From positions 24,137,066 through 24,201,065 of the forward strand of contig NC_092467.1 of assembly GCF_047495875.1 (NCBI RefSeq): a stretch of DNA of 64,000 nucleotides, in the 5' to 3' direction. Below, piece by piece: positions 1-11,100 of this stretch. Made by a program: the position numbers and the translations under genes. Position 1 is the stretch's first letter, and each line of letters begins with the position of its first letter. The notes under the pieces are model-generated. The model saw only the letters and a list, made by a program, of their open reading frames with translations. It did not search any database and was not told the origin of the DNA. Origin of the DNA: Pithys albifrons albifrons (taxonomy: Eukaryota; Chordata; Aves; Passeriformes; Thamnophilidae).

Positions 1-340
1 AGTAGCCAGGCTCACTGACCTATTTCTGCCTGCAGATTTCTTCTTTACCCAAGCAGAGCCAGGCACATAAAAACTCATGACAGGAGTGCTGTGTGCCTGT
101 GCTAACAGCGAGTTTGGGTTGAAGATTTGGTGCATTACTGGCAGGCATGACCTTCCTGAGGTCTCTACTTCTCACTGTTCTACCTTAAGTCAGCAGGGGC
201 TGCCTGTGCTGCTTCTCTTTGAAAGTCAACCCCTAGATGTTACCTTCAGGCTTGTAGCTGTTCAGTTCAAGTCATGGGATTACACTTGTGCTAACCTGTC
301 TGGAGCTTTGTGATGCAGATGCAAAAACATCAGAGAAAGA
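1..340. other. Flank beyond the riboflavin-binding protein gene
   Basis: Sequence 3' of the riboflavin-binding protein transcript. I see no exon, known repeat or RNA gene here. The open frames are short and look like chance. Confidence 0.5.
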
Positions 341-360
341 TTAATACAACCAGCCATTGA

Positions 361-366
361 TTTATT
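361..366 (-). terminator. RBP: Poly(A) signal AATAAA of riboflavin-binding protein
   Basis: The plus strand reads TTTATT, which is AATAAA on the gene strand, about 100 nt after the stop codon at 468-470. Cleavage would be expected near 330-350, giving a 3'UTR of roughly 130 nt. It is the first canonical signal after the stop. Confidence 0.75.
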
Positions 367-467
367 GTGTTCTAGGGAGCAAGGGATAAAGCAGGCTGGC
401 GTGATGCCCCGAGCCCAGCCCAGCCTCCATAGCCATTTCTCTTGTCCTGACATACATCCACTAGCAT

Positions 468-710
468 TTATCTTGTCTGTTCACCTTCCTCTTCCTTCAG
501 TTTCTCAAACTTCAGGAGTTTCTTTTGGCAGGCGTGCTCTTCACTGCTGCTGCTGCTGCTGCTGGAGCTTTCCTCTGAGCTCTCGGAGGGGAGATACTTG
601 ATTGCAATCGTGTCCTTCTTGTTCATTTGCAAGCAGAGGCAGGAGGATTTGCTCACCTTAAATGACTTCCCCCACATATTCTGGCACATGTCAGTCCCAT
701 TTCTGTACAT
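468..710 (-). CDS. RBP: Riboflavin-binding protein terminal exon (Trp173, phosphoserine cluster)
   Basis: Codes residues 161-240 and the stop. It starts MYRNGTDMCQNMW, with the conserved NGT sequon at Asn164 and the flavin-stacking Trp173. It goes on through the last four cysteines to an acidic, serine-rich segment (202-218) that is multiply phosphorylated in chicken and needed for uptake into the oocyte. Nine serines in a row (208-216) replace the chicken SSSMSSS, which accounts for the two extra residues. The C-terminal helix-like tail is KKLLKFEKLKEEEGEQTR. Confidence 0.97.
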   Translation of the reverse strand: MYRNGTDMCQNMWGKSFKVSKSSCLCLQMNKKDTIAIKYLPSESSEESSSSSSSSSEEHACQKKLLKFEKLKEEEGEQTR

Positions 711-3700
711 CTGTGTGTCAAATAAGAAATGTCTCATTTACATTTTAGAAGATCGGAGTTAAAGTCAATTGTAACAAATTGATAAGCATTTATCACTCTT
801 TGAAATTTAGTACTAAAAAAGTTGTCTGCATTCTTTCATTGACTTGCTGTGTGCCATGCTCCATCTCTTCTGAGATATCTTAAAATGTTATCCAGTCCCA
901 CGACTGGCAAAAGTGATTTGTGTGTTGTGAGAGCAAGTGGTTACACAAAGTGCAGGGATCAACAGCTGCCTTTTGTTTCCACCCTGGGGCTGACAGCCCA
1001 GCAGCTCTCTGGGGCTGACAGACCAAATCTGTGTGTGAGAGGCCGTACAAATTGTAGCATGTCAGGACACTCTGACATGCCTTGGGATCTGAGTAGTGCT
1101 GAAAGTGCCAGGCAATGCTTTGAATATGGGAATCTTTTTATCTACAAGCCAGAGACAGCCCAGTGGAGTCACAGCTCCAAGGGATCTCATTGTGCCTCCT
1201 GCAATGTACTTCATGTCCAGGCAGGACCTCACAGACAAAGAGAAGGGCCATAACTTAGCAACTGCTTGAAGAAAGCAAGTTTCCTTCAAGCTTCCAAAGT
1301 GCTGTGTCCAGTGGTGCAATAGCCTTTCTGGCTCAAGACATTGTGAATTGCAGCTTCTTGTACTCCCATCAAGTGTCTCTGTCCTGTTTTGCTGCTACAT
1401 CGTTTTCTTAAGGCCTGTGTCATAGGACTTGTCAAGCACACAACAATTGTGATAACCTTCTGCCTGCCCAGCTTGAGTTTGCCTAACCAGCACTAGCTTA
1501 GGAGCTCTCATGTCCAGACACAAAGTAGGCAGCAGGTACACTTTATCTTGCCTGCATTTTCCCATGTGTTTGTGGTTGAAGTTCAATCTTTTCTATTTCT
1601 GAAATGCAAGCTTTAGGTACTCCCAAAAGCAAACCTAAGAATGAAGTTGGGAAGGGACTGATGGCAGGAGTAGGAGTGTTAATAACTGAAACTGTGGGTC
1701 AGGCAGCAGAACCATTGGGTTCTGTTGCTGACTGATTCACCTTGACCATGAAACCAGCACTGCTGTGATGGAAGGTGTGTTTTATCTGTACTATTACAAG
1801 TAGTCCTTGCCCATGACACTGATTCTTTAATCCTATAGTGTTTCTCAGAGTTGTAATTCCTGGTTGGTGTGCTGGTTTTCAATCATAACCAGGTCACACA
1901 AAGATCTTACACTGTGAATTCCAGAGCAGGTGCCTTGTCTTTGTGGTCGGAAAATTTATGCATAGAAGCTGCTCTGTGTGCAAAAAATTAATGATTACAG
2001 ATTAAGTCTACTATGCAAAAGTGGAATTGGGTATCTCTCATCCTGCAGCTTCTTCTACTCCAGTTATTTTCAACTAGTTCTTCTTACATCTCCCTGTCTC
2101 CCCACATGGAAAACTATGTTGACCTGTACTGTGAGAAAGGCAGATGAGAAGGAACCAAAATAATCACTTTTGCCTTAAAAATCTGTCCTTTACGAATAAT
2201 ACAGAGTCCATTCCAAACAGCCCCAAAGATTCTGTAGTCTGTAAAATAGCTTTTTAGTTCATACTATCTCTAGCCAGGCCTCGTGCCATGGATGCTGCAG
2301 TTGCTGGAGGAATATGGAGATTGGCTTGTGCACCAGGAGCAATGCAGGGCCAGAAAAGGAGGAGTTACTCCATCTAGTTCTCTGCTTGTGTTCTCAGGGC
2401 AAGCAGATCCTTGCTTTTTCTTTCCCACTATTCCTGTGGTTTTATGTAGCACTGGACATTTTCTTCCAGCTCCTGTGCAGTTCCTGGATTTCTACCTGCT
2501 TTTAGCAAATCATTCCAGAGAGTATTTAAGCCTATCGTGTAGGTTTTCTTGGGTCTGTATGCAAGAGATGGCTACATCCTATTCTCGTGTCCCACAAGTT
2601 CTGTAACATGTATTTCTACTCTTCTACTTGCTAAATTGGTAATTTTATTTTGACTTTCCTCCTAACTCTGATTCAAGATCAGAGCATGATCAAAATGCTG
2701 CAGCAAACAAACTGCACACAGCCCATTTACCCAACATGTCCCTAAACTATTGCAAAGAATTCTGACTCTTTAGCTTCTTGAAAAATGTTCTAGTCTGTGC
2801 ATTAACATGGCTTGGGGAGCACAATGACAGCTGGGAGAACAATGACAAAATGTACCTCAAACAGCCCTAGATCTACTTGCATGTATCACATGTAGGGCTG
2901 CTGATTTCTCCTCCCTGGGAGCTGAGAGAGCAGAAAAAAAGTAAGGATCTGTCCACAGTCCTCTGAGGCTGGACACCCTTCAGGTAACAGTATCATTCCT
3001 TTCCATGATTTGAGTCCAAACCAATCAAGTCTAGTGTTTGTATATCATGTTATTTTCATATGGGAAATGTGTTTTTTTAATTAATCTAAAAACCTTCATC
3101 TTTATTCTTACTTACCATGCAAGCCTATTTTTGGTGATAAACATGGACATTTTAGGGTGTGGTTCCCATTAGTTTAGGAATAGCTGCGCCTGGTTTCAAG
3201 AGATAAGACCTGGGGATTTGCTGCATGTTTTCCACTGCAGATGGTATATTTTCTTTACAAAATAAGTGCAAGGGAACTCAAGGTTAAAAGCTCCTATCTC
3301 TGAACCAGGGACAGTTAAAACAGAGACTGGAGATTATTTACGGAGATTATCATTTTGTTTTTCACTTCATCTGGAACTACTGATGATTTAGCACATCTGG
3401 GAAACTAAGCTGTAAGTTTCCACAGCCCATTTGTTTTTGGCCACCTTCCTGAGCCTGCTGATTAGTGGCACTTTTGCAAGGCAGACAGTAATCCTGCACT
3501 AACTGGACTGTGTCTTCCACTTATATCAGTTGCTGAACTGACTTTTGGAAGTACATGCATTTGAATTGAGCTCAAAGCAATTAATCTGCAAGCTTTACTA
3601 CCAGTCCCTAAGCACTACACTTAAATTTTGTTTACTTCTACAATTTGGACAGTTTTTCACGGACTCAGGAAAGTTCAACTGTTAAAAATATTCAAGTAAG

Positions 3701-6700
3701 TGTAGCAGTTTGAGGCTTTATTATATTGCCCTGAAGCTAAACTTACTCAAGTCACTAAAAAAATCCTACCTGACTCTTGAACGGTCTGTAGATCAGGTGC
3801 CAGGCAACCTTGCTCCTGTAAGTCTTGTCAGTTCTCATTTCCTACACTTTTGCTCATAAAATTAGTTATTCCAACCATTAAATGTTCTCAGAAAGATTGG
3901 ATGAGCTCTCAGAAACCTTGTTAGTGCTGCTCTTTAACCATCACAGTTATAAAGAGCAAAGCTCTGCCTACGATTGGCAGACACAACGGTAACACACAAC
4001 AGAGATACAACAGGTCTATGGAGAACAAAAGGGAGGCAATTGAAAAAATTCAGGACATGGGGATTTGGAGGATGGAGAATGACTTGAACATAACAAGGTA
4101 GAATAGAGAAAAGGGCAAAGATGCCTAATAGGCAAGAAAACCTTAAAAATTCCTCAGTGGTTTGGGAATTTACATCCTAATTAAAAAAGACAGAGGTGTG
4201 TAGAGCCCTACAGTGTGTAAGGAACTTTATGAAATGCATCTCAGTGTCTCTGTTGTACAAACAAAGTTCATTATCTTTTACTTTCTATAGTCCACTGTGG
4301 TTAAAATATCGATGCTGCCCAAACTTTTGTTTCACAAGTGGAACAAATAGTGATTAACTAAATGTATATATATGTAAGTGATGTGCATAAATATAATCTT
4401 TGAAAATTTCTATATTTAAAAAGTCTAGAGTAAAGTATGGCTTGGAACTGAAGTAAAAATAATTCATTCATGGCATATATTCAGGAAAAAGAAAGAACTC
4501 CTAATGTCCTATTTTCTGCTTCAGTTGGCCAGGTTTTCTTACCTCACTGTATGGAATACATTTATTCTTACAGTGATTTTCTCCACTTTCATCCCATTCC
4601 CAGTCCGTCAGCCAGTTATGAGCACATATGGAGTCATCTTTGCAGGCTTCATACCTTCACAGAGATCAGTGAAGAAGATACAGTTATTGCTCTCTTTTTC
4701 TGTGGACTCACATTAAGCTCAGAAAGTGTCCAGGGGCTCTGTAGTAATGCAGTGTGATTAGTGAGCAGCAACTGATCTTCAAAAATTGTGTGCAGTATCT
4801 TTGCTTGACATGTACATAAACTCCCAGCTGGTCAGGAAGACCTAAATCCCCATGAAAACGAAACAGTTCACTCACTACATTTTATACCCGCAGATTTAGG
4901 CAAAGGGCTGATAGTCTGTGTGTTTTCTGCTTGGTTATCTGATGTTACTGAGTGTAGGAAATGGTGGGAGGGAGTTTCATGAGTGATGGTGTTCAGTATT
5001 GTGACAGAGCACAGGTATGAACAGTTCAAGGGTGAACTGTCACTTGAGGGAAAGTTTGTATTTATGAATTAATATGGGAGAAGAATGATGTTTCCTGGGC
5101 AGGGTGTTTGCTATGACAATTGTGCCCTGAAATAAGGAAAATCCACAAACAACAAAATCATATTAATTAACAGGCTGTCAGTCTCAAAATGACGGTTTTA
5201 AAGCTGTTAAACTTGAAGTGGTGGAGGGAAGATAAGTCTTGTAGGGTATAGGTCTAAAATCTTCAATTTTAAGTTATTTTATACTTGTCAATGGTAATAT
5301 AGGAAAAACTATAAATGGCCTGGAATGAGTAGAGTATGAAACTGGTTAGTCTCTGTGATGAGAGATCTCATGACTTACCATTATCCTACATAACTTCCTT
5401 CCTTCCACTTCTTTTTTATGACCTACTTTTTGGCTCTTACCTTTCTTGCTGAAAATCAGTTAACATCTACTTAAATTTAGTCTCATTGGCTTTAGGCAGA
5501 CCCCTCACACCAATAACTGAGAGTGCCAAAAGCTTAAGGCACAGCTTCCAAAACATTCAGCATGGTCTTTGCAATTAATGCCTTTGGATATATTTTCTCT
5601 TTGTAATTTTTCATTTTCAGGGTCATATTTCCAAAACTATTTTGATATCATGAGGGCTGCATAAATGAAATATGTGGGTTGTCATGTGGTCACAGAACTA
5701 AAAGAACTGAACATTGCAGTTCATTTGCAAATGCAGAAAGGTCAGAATGCACATCTACAGAACCTTCACATTGGTTTTCTGGGCTTTTGAAGGGAGAAAG
5801 AGCAGGAACAGATGGGGGGTAACCAGGGTCTGAACAGGTCTGGAGCAGGACACACGTATTCTCAAATGTGTTCATCCATGAATCTGCTGTCAGAGGTAGG
5901 GGCTCTGCTACAATTTGATAAATTAACATTCATGTTATGCATCTGGTTTCCTCAGGAACTTGAATAAAATGTGCTTATTAAAGAGTTTATATTTTTATTC
6001 ACCATTATTTATTGAATTGTCAGATAAAATGTTTCCTAATTAAGATTATTACCTGACTCTGTGGTTTGCTCTATAAGCAGGTGGCAAGGCATAACTCTAT
6101 TGTTACAAATTTGTCTTTATCCCAATGGAAGTAATTACGAAGCCAAGATCATGAAAAATTGTTTCTTGTGAAAAGTTTGATTTCTGCTGTCCAGAAACCC
6201 GTAAGTTGTTTCTTCAAATAATTAAAACATATGAGAAACATAAATACTACCTGAACATACTAGTTCCTTATGCACAATGGGCAAGATATTGTTATTTTAA
6301 AGCTTTTTGTTCCCCTGTATTTTTTGTAATTAGCTGTTTCTCTTTTATGGGGCACAAGGCCCTTTCACAGGTGAATGAGTAAATGACTTACACATTGGGC
6401 TCTTTCAAAAGCAATAGTTTTAGGACTAGTGGGAGCAAGGAATCCTAAGACAATAGGAAGAAAAGAAAGGCCCCAAGCTACTCAGATGAATTTCTTTTAA
6501 ATTAAGTCACTGCTCATTCAAATACTCTGCACATTTCTGGCCACAAAGACACAGAGTATGCAGCAGGCACACTCACAGAATGTAGAGAAAGTAGGTCACG
6601 TCACCAGCAGTGTTACAGCATGCTAAAGGGACTACAGTGAATAGAACATGAAAAAATGTTACTTTAAATCACCAGAAAGAGTGGGAATTCTGTCCAGGCT

Positions 6701-9700
6701 TTTTTCTAGCCTCAGGCCTTAAGCAGGATGAGGGAATGGGTTTGACATTGGCATTAGGCAGGCACACAGAGTAGTGTTCAGGGTAATGGGTCGTCATTAC
6801 ATTTGTGATTCAGGCCAGGCATCTGTGACGCCAACAGGGGCAATAGATCATTGTTCAGTATTTGTTGAGAGCAGAGCCTGCTCTCTGCCAGGAGACTTAC
6901 ACTGGAAAAGGGTCAGTTTTTCCTGTGGAGCAGCTCTCAATCACCCCACCCTACTTTGCAGCATGAAAGTTAAAAGTCCTGTTTACCTGCAGGTTCTGGC
7001 AATGCCCAAGGGACACTGAGGATTTTGCAATGTAATATTGACCCACAATATACACTTTGGTATAAATCTCATATATATTAAAGCTGCCTTAAACCAGGTC
7101 ATGGATGCAAACTAAACTTACAGTGCACATTTTCTTTCATCTTTACACTTTCACTCGATATGGCAGTTTGGTGATGACTTTTCATGGTACTTATTTTGGG
7201 ATACATTTATTTTAGATATTGGTATTTTCTAACTTTGTTGTTAGATGTGCTTTAAAGCTCACTGGCAGATCCAGTGCTTTAATATTCAAATGCAAAGTTT
7301 GGTACTATTTGGTTCTCAACTTTAAGATTCTGAGCACTGAGGGAAATTCAAAGTCTCATCTTTATCTTCAAGGAGGTCAATAATCTGGATTCAGTTTAGA
7401 AGATTACCAAAACCTCAGGAAAGAAGACTGCACATGACAATTCTGTTCCTGAGGCACAAAGAGTTTTCTGACACAGAAATAAATTCATCACTAGAAAAAA
7501 CTCTAGGGAAGTTAAGAAATACATAAGCTCTTCTCACTGCCTTCCATTACAAATGCAAGCTACGCTTCATTTCCTTCGCTGGCACAAAGCAACAGAGACA
7601 TATTTAAAAACAAGTCCTACCAAAATTCTGCTCTGCATAGATGGCTTTGCCCTTGGAGGGAATATGAGAATGGAAATAGACCCACGTGTCAATAATATTA
7701 AGTTGTGTAAGCACTAAGGAAAGCACAGCAGAGAGCAGCACAAGAGAACCCTACCGTGCACTACCCTGTGCTCTGTGTTTTCTGGACTTTTAAGAAAAGC
7801 TCTTATAATATTTTTGGAAGTATCATAACACTTTTCCATGATTGTCAGAGCAGTCTGAGGGAATCAGACATCCACAGGTCATTACTTTTCATGGGAAGGT
7901 AGCAGTTATAATCCTATAGTGTGAACAGACCCTGTGCTGTTTGTACAATGCTCACAACAATTTGCCCATCCAGACAAGTTACTGTAGTGACCAGGCACAA
8001 CACTTATATGTTGCCGACTGAGGTTTGTATGTCACAGGGTGATGTTATTTAAGATCCAGCATCTCAAAACAGTGAGGGAGGGATATCTGATGGATATGTA
8101 TCACTGCGAAGATCTCATTTCCCTATGTGGATATGATGCTCCTACCCCACGACTAAGACAGATGGGTCATCCCACCATATGCCTTGCACTCAAAAAATAA
8201 TGTGATTCCCTGATGCTGTATTTTGGGAAAAAAAATAAATGCTATTATGCTGCCTATTGCTATTAATAATTTCAGCATTACTTTGCTGCAATTTTCTCCG
8301 ATATTCAGACTCTTAGAAGAGATTTTAGAGAGTGTAATGATGGAATGGAAAAGGTCAAGGATGAAAAATTAAGGAAAGAAGACTATTTGTTACATGAATT
8401 AATTGAAATCCCATCGGAAGCAGCTTCTTTCCTGATTCTGTAGTGCATTTTCTGTAGTGCATTTAGAGCATACCATGATCAAGTATTTAGATGAAAATGC
8501 TAATGGCATAAGTGCTAACTCACAGACATGGACTTTTCAAAGGATGGGCAGGCTCTCGCTGCTGTTAGTGCCTGTCAGCATGGTGGGCACTCCTCTGCCA
8601 GGATGCCACTGCACTTCATCCTCACTGAGAGGAGAGCAGTGCTGCCCCACAGTCATTAAACTCAGTTTAGTGTCTCCACCCTGCACTCACAGCTTGTGTC
8701 ATTATTATTTTAGGGGTAGTAGCTTAGCAGAGAAAAAAGTTGAGAGAGACAAGAAATTAAGAAGCAGAACAAGAGAAAAAGTGGTGCAACACCATTGAAT
8801 CATGGGCATATTAAAACTAAATAAAAATAGTTTGATTAAAAAGATGAACCTACCAGTCATCACAAAAGCTTTGGCACAATGGAACACCCTGAATAGCAGC
8901 AGTGTCATTGGGATGGATCCAGCGAGCAGCATGTGGAGAACACCGGTAAAAGCACTCAATTTTCTTTGTGAAATCTTCACAGCTGTGGTGGACAAGAAAA
9001 GTCACAAATAAGCCAGTTTCAGAGCATCAAGGCTATAGCCTCAGTTTTCAAGGCCTGCTTTGATGTGGATGCAATCTTACAGATTTGGAGAAAAACACAG
9101 AAAAGCATCCTTTGGCCCTGTTAAGTGTTTAAGTTCCAAACCCATTCCTTTGGCATTGTGTACGGATTCTGACCGTGCAATTACCACAGCCAGCTACAGA
9201 GTGCACAAATATTTCCATGCATATTTCAGCCCTATTTGTGTAAGCTTTCCGTAAACTTTTGAGGCCTTGAGTTTTCCTGGCAAGAACGATTCCAGGCAAT
9301 AATAAACTGTAGTTTAAAACTATGGTACAAAACGTTGTCTATGTTGCAGTCTTATGGTTCCACTAGTCTTTAGATTTTCCCATACCCCAGCTGAAGTTAC
9401 TTAAAATCACACATTGTGCTGCTCTCCTGGGAGTGGCAAGCAAGAGCTGTTACTTTTGCACATCTGGTTTTACTTAATTGTTTTGTGCTTTCATCCTTTT
9501 ATTTCTATAACTTGCCATGTTTCACAGCTTCAACATCTAATGGGGTACTAAAAATTCTTAATTATGGAGACATTCTGCATGGTTACAAACCCCATAGGAC
9601 TACAAGAATTTTTATTCTAAATATTCAGAAACTTCATCTCTGGACTCCTGTGGGTTTTTTTTTAAATGAGATTTAATAATCTGGTTGATGTGCTTTCTAA

Positions 9701-11051
9701 ACAAAGGGAGAAGGCTGGTCTCTGTTCACTGGGGATCACACTCACTGGTGGGTGATGGTTGCGTAGGAGAGCTACAGAAGTGCGGTGTGGTTGTTACCTA
9801 CTGGCATTATGACTGCTTTGCATTGCTAGATTTGGTTCTACACTGAAAGCAAATTCAAAAAACCATAACCTTCTCATGTTAAAATGGCATAAGGAGTATA
9901 TACGTTGGGATTCATGGGCTTTAGTGACAGCAGAAAAGGAATCAGACTTAGGTCAGGTATAGAGACAGGATGATGGGAACCAGGCTGGTGACAGAATCTC
10001 TAGGGCAGCCCCGTGTCCATCAGCAGGTGTGTGGCTGCCCCAGCACAGATCTGTGCAACCAGGACACAGACAACATCAAAGCTCACTTACGATTTACTGA
10101 GCTGCCCACATCTGTTCCAGTAGCTGTTGCTTACTTTAATTACTGGGGAATGAGCCAATTGCTCTGTGAAGTCTGCATAGCAACAGGAAGCTGTTGGGAA
10201 TAAAACAAAGACCTTGAAATAAGAATTTTAAAATTTTTTTTTAATACTGTATTTGGAAGACCCAAAATGTAAGATGAATTCATTTTGGAACATTATATAA
10301 CATTATAAAATCATAGTACTAACTAGGAGATGTACTCAAGCACTAACATTTTTTGCTTTGGAAATAGCAGTGTGCTAAGTGACTGTTATCAACAGTGCTT
10401 TGTCAAGATGTCCTCAGAGAGCCCCAAGAATTTTACCAGTGTTCTGCCAGACGTTATATCCCAGGGGATACTATCTTTGAAAACTATCAAATATATTAAA
10501 AAAAAGAGTTAAAGAAATGTAATAAGTAATATACTTTGCTCCCAATAGAATTTTGTTTTCAGCCTTTCACATTTCATGTCTGCTAAAATTAATTTTTACA
10601 CTTAATCACAATAAAACAAATTCATCTTTGCTATAAACATTTTTAAGCAGGTAGAGTTACAAGAAAGACAAACTGCATCAGATTTTTAAATGAAAATAAA
10701 TTAAGTCAATGGAATTTTGCAGTTGACTTTGTTAACACCCAGAATCTTACTCTTGGTTTGCATGCAGCAAAATGCCAATGAGGCAAGCCTTTCAAATACA
10801 ACACATACCGCATCTTATATATTTTTGAGAAATTAGGGGAACTGCCAAAGCAATTAGTGTGTACAATGTTGTATTTCTTGGCTCTATTTGGCAAAAATTA
10901 ACCCTTTCTTACATTTAGAGTACAGAGTGCACTCGTGCATATTTGGCTCAGGACTTGGCTTCACTTTTTGCGTGTCTCCTTCCAGACATCCATATTTTTG
11001 ACTGGTGCATGAAGTTATGACAGCAAAGAGGGTGACAGCAAACCTCAGCAT
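468..11051 (-). CDS. RBP: Riboflavin-binding protein, complete coding region in five exons
   Basis: This is the secreted vitamin carrier of the folate-receptor/riboflavin-binding family. In chicken it is made in liver and oviduct and loads riboflavin into yolk and white. Joining 11051-10913, 10190-10091, 8982-8854, 4654-4543 and 710-468 gives 240 residues; chicken has 238. Every intron is GT-AG, with phases 1, 2, 2, 0. Residues 1-17 are a signal peptide and the mature chain starts Gln-Lys-Tyr-Gly-Cys. All 18 cysteines of the chicken protein are present. So are the two aromatic residues that sandwich the flavin ring in the chicken structure: Tyr92 and Trp173 (mature 75 and 156). The glycosylation sequon at Asn164 is kept; the one at mature 36 is Asp53 here, and a new NDT sequon sits at Asn105. 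The C-terminal phosphoserine cluster is longer than in chicken. The frame is intact, so I expect a functional gene. The symbol is the common abbreviation and does not mean retinol-binding protein. Confidence 0.97.
543..569 (-). repeat. RBP: AGC codon repeat in the phosphoserine cluster
   Basis: Nine serine codons on the gene strand: AGC, TCC, six uninterrupted AGC (546-563), then AGT. This is a short coding microsatellite and could vary in length between individuals. Confidence 0.9.
711..4542 (-). other. RBP: Riboflavin-binding protein intron 4 (3.8 kb)
   Basis: Phase 0 intron, donor GTAAGA, acceptor TTTGACACACAG. I see no known repeat, RNA gene or further exon in it. Confidence 0.8.
4543..4654 (-). 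CDS. RBP: Riboflavin-binding protein coding exon 4
   Basis: Codes the last base of Trp123 and residues 124-160, including YEACKDDSICAHNWLTDWEW and ENHCKNKCIPYSE. Four conserved cysteines. The exon ends on a full codon before a GTAAGA donor at 4542. The frame upstream of 4655 is closed by a stop, which supports the acceptor chosen. Confidence 0.96.
4655..8853 (-). other. RBP: Riboflavin-binding protein intron 3 (4.2 kb)
   Basis: Phase 2 intron, donor GTAGGT, acceptor TCTGTGAAG. AT-rich, with no repeat I can place and no convincing nested exon. The open frames at 5690-5929 and 6774-7019 match nothing I know. Confidence 0.8.
8854..8982 (-). CDS. RBP: Riboflavin-binding protein coding exon 3 (flavin-stacking Tyr)
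   Basis: Codes the end of Ser80, residues 81-122 and two bases of Trp123. It has five conserved cysteines and the CFYRCSPHAARW core with Tyr92, which stacks on the isoalloxazine ring in the chicken structure. After it the sequence reads W-I-H-P-N-D-T, giving an Asn105 sequon where I recall chicken having Arg-Tyr-Thr. The donor is GTAGGT at 8853. Confidence 0.96.
8983..10090 (-). other. RBP: Riboflavin-binding protein intron 2 (1,108 nt)
   Basis: Phase 2 intron with a GTAAGT donor and a CCACCACAG acceptor. I see no recognisable repeat or RNA gene. Confidence 0.85.
10091..10190 (-). CDS. RBP: Riboflavin-binding protein coding exon 2
   Basis: Codes the end of Ser47, residues 48-79 and two bases of Ser80. 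It contains SCCYADFTEQ and SNSYWNRCGQLSK, close to chicken throughout. The chicken sequon Asn-Phe-Thr at mature 36 reads Asp-Phe-Thr here (codon GAC, residue 53), so that glycan cannot be attached. Three conserved cysteines lie here. The donor is a consensus GTAAGT at 10090. Confidence 0.96.
10191..10912 (-). other. RBP: Riboflavin-binding protein intron 1 (722 nt)
   Basis: Phase 1 intron with a GTAAGA donor and a CCCAACAG acceptor. AT-rich; I see no repeat or RNA gene in it. Confidence 0.85.
10913..11051 (-). CDS. RBP: Riboflavin-binding protein coding exon 1 (signal peptide and N-terminus)
   Basis: Codes residues 1-46 plus the first base of codon 47. It begins MLRFAVTLFAVITS, a hydrophobic signal peptide, followed by the mature start QKYGC. 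The ATG is chosen because it matches the chicken precursor start and gives the 17-residue signal. The exon ends before a GTAAGA donor at 10912. Two cysteines of the fold lie here (residues 22 and 41). Confidence 0.95.
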
Positions 11052-11100
11052 TGTTCAGTTCTTTTTCCTGTATGGAGAGAAGTCTTTGTTTATATCCTTT
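11052..11100 (-). promoter_or_regulatory. RBP: Candidate TATA promoter or 5' splice acceptor of riboflavin-binding protein
   Basis: Upstream of the ATG the gene strand reads GGATATAAACAAAG, with TATAAAC at 11094-11088. If used as a TATA box this would start transcription about 10-15 nt before the ATG. The same stretch also contains CTTCTCTCCATACAG, a plausible acceptor ending at 11068, so a noncoding exon further upstream is an alternative. The sequence alone does not decide. Confidence 0.4.

Noticed and set aside
4470..4757. Plus-strand 95-codon frame
   Set aside because: It is the antisense shadow of riboflavin-binding protein exon 4.
8705..8995. Minus-strand 96-codon frame over riboflavin-binding protein exon 3
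   Set aside because: It reads the exon in the wrong frame; the correct frame gives the conserved cysteine pattern.
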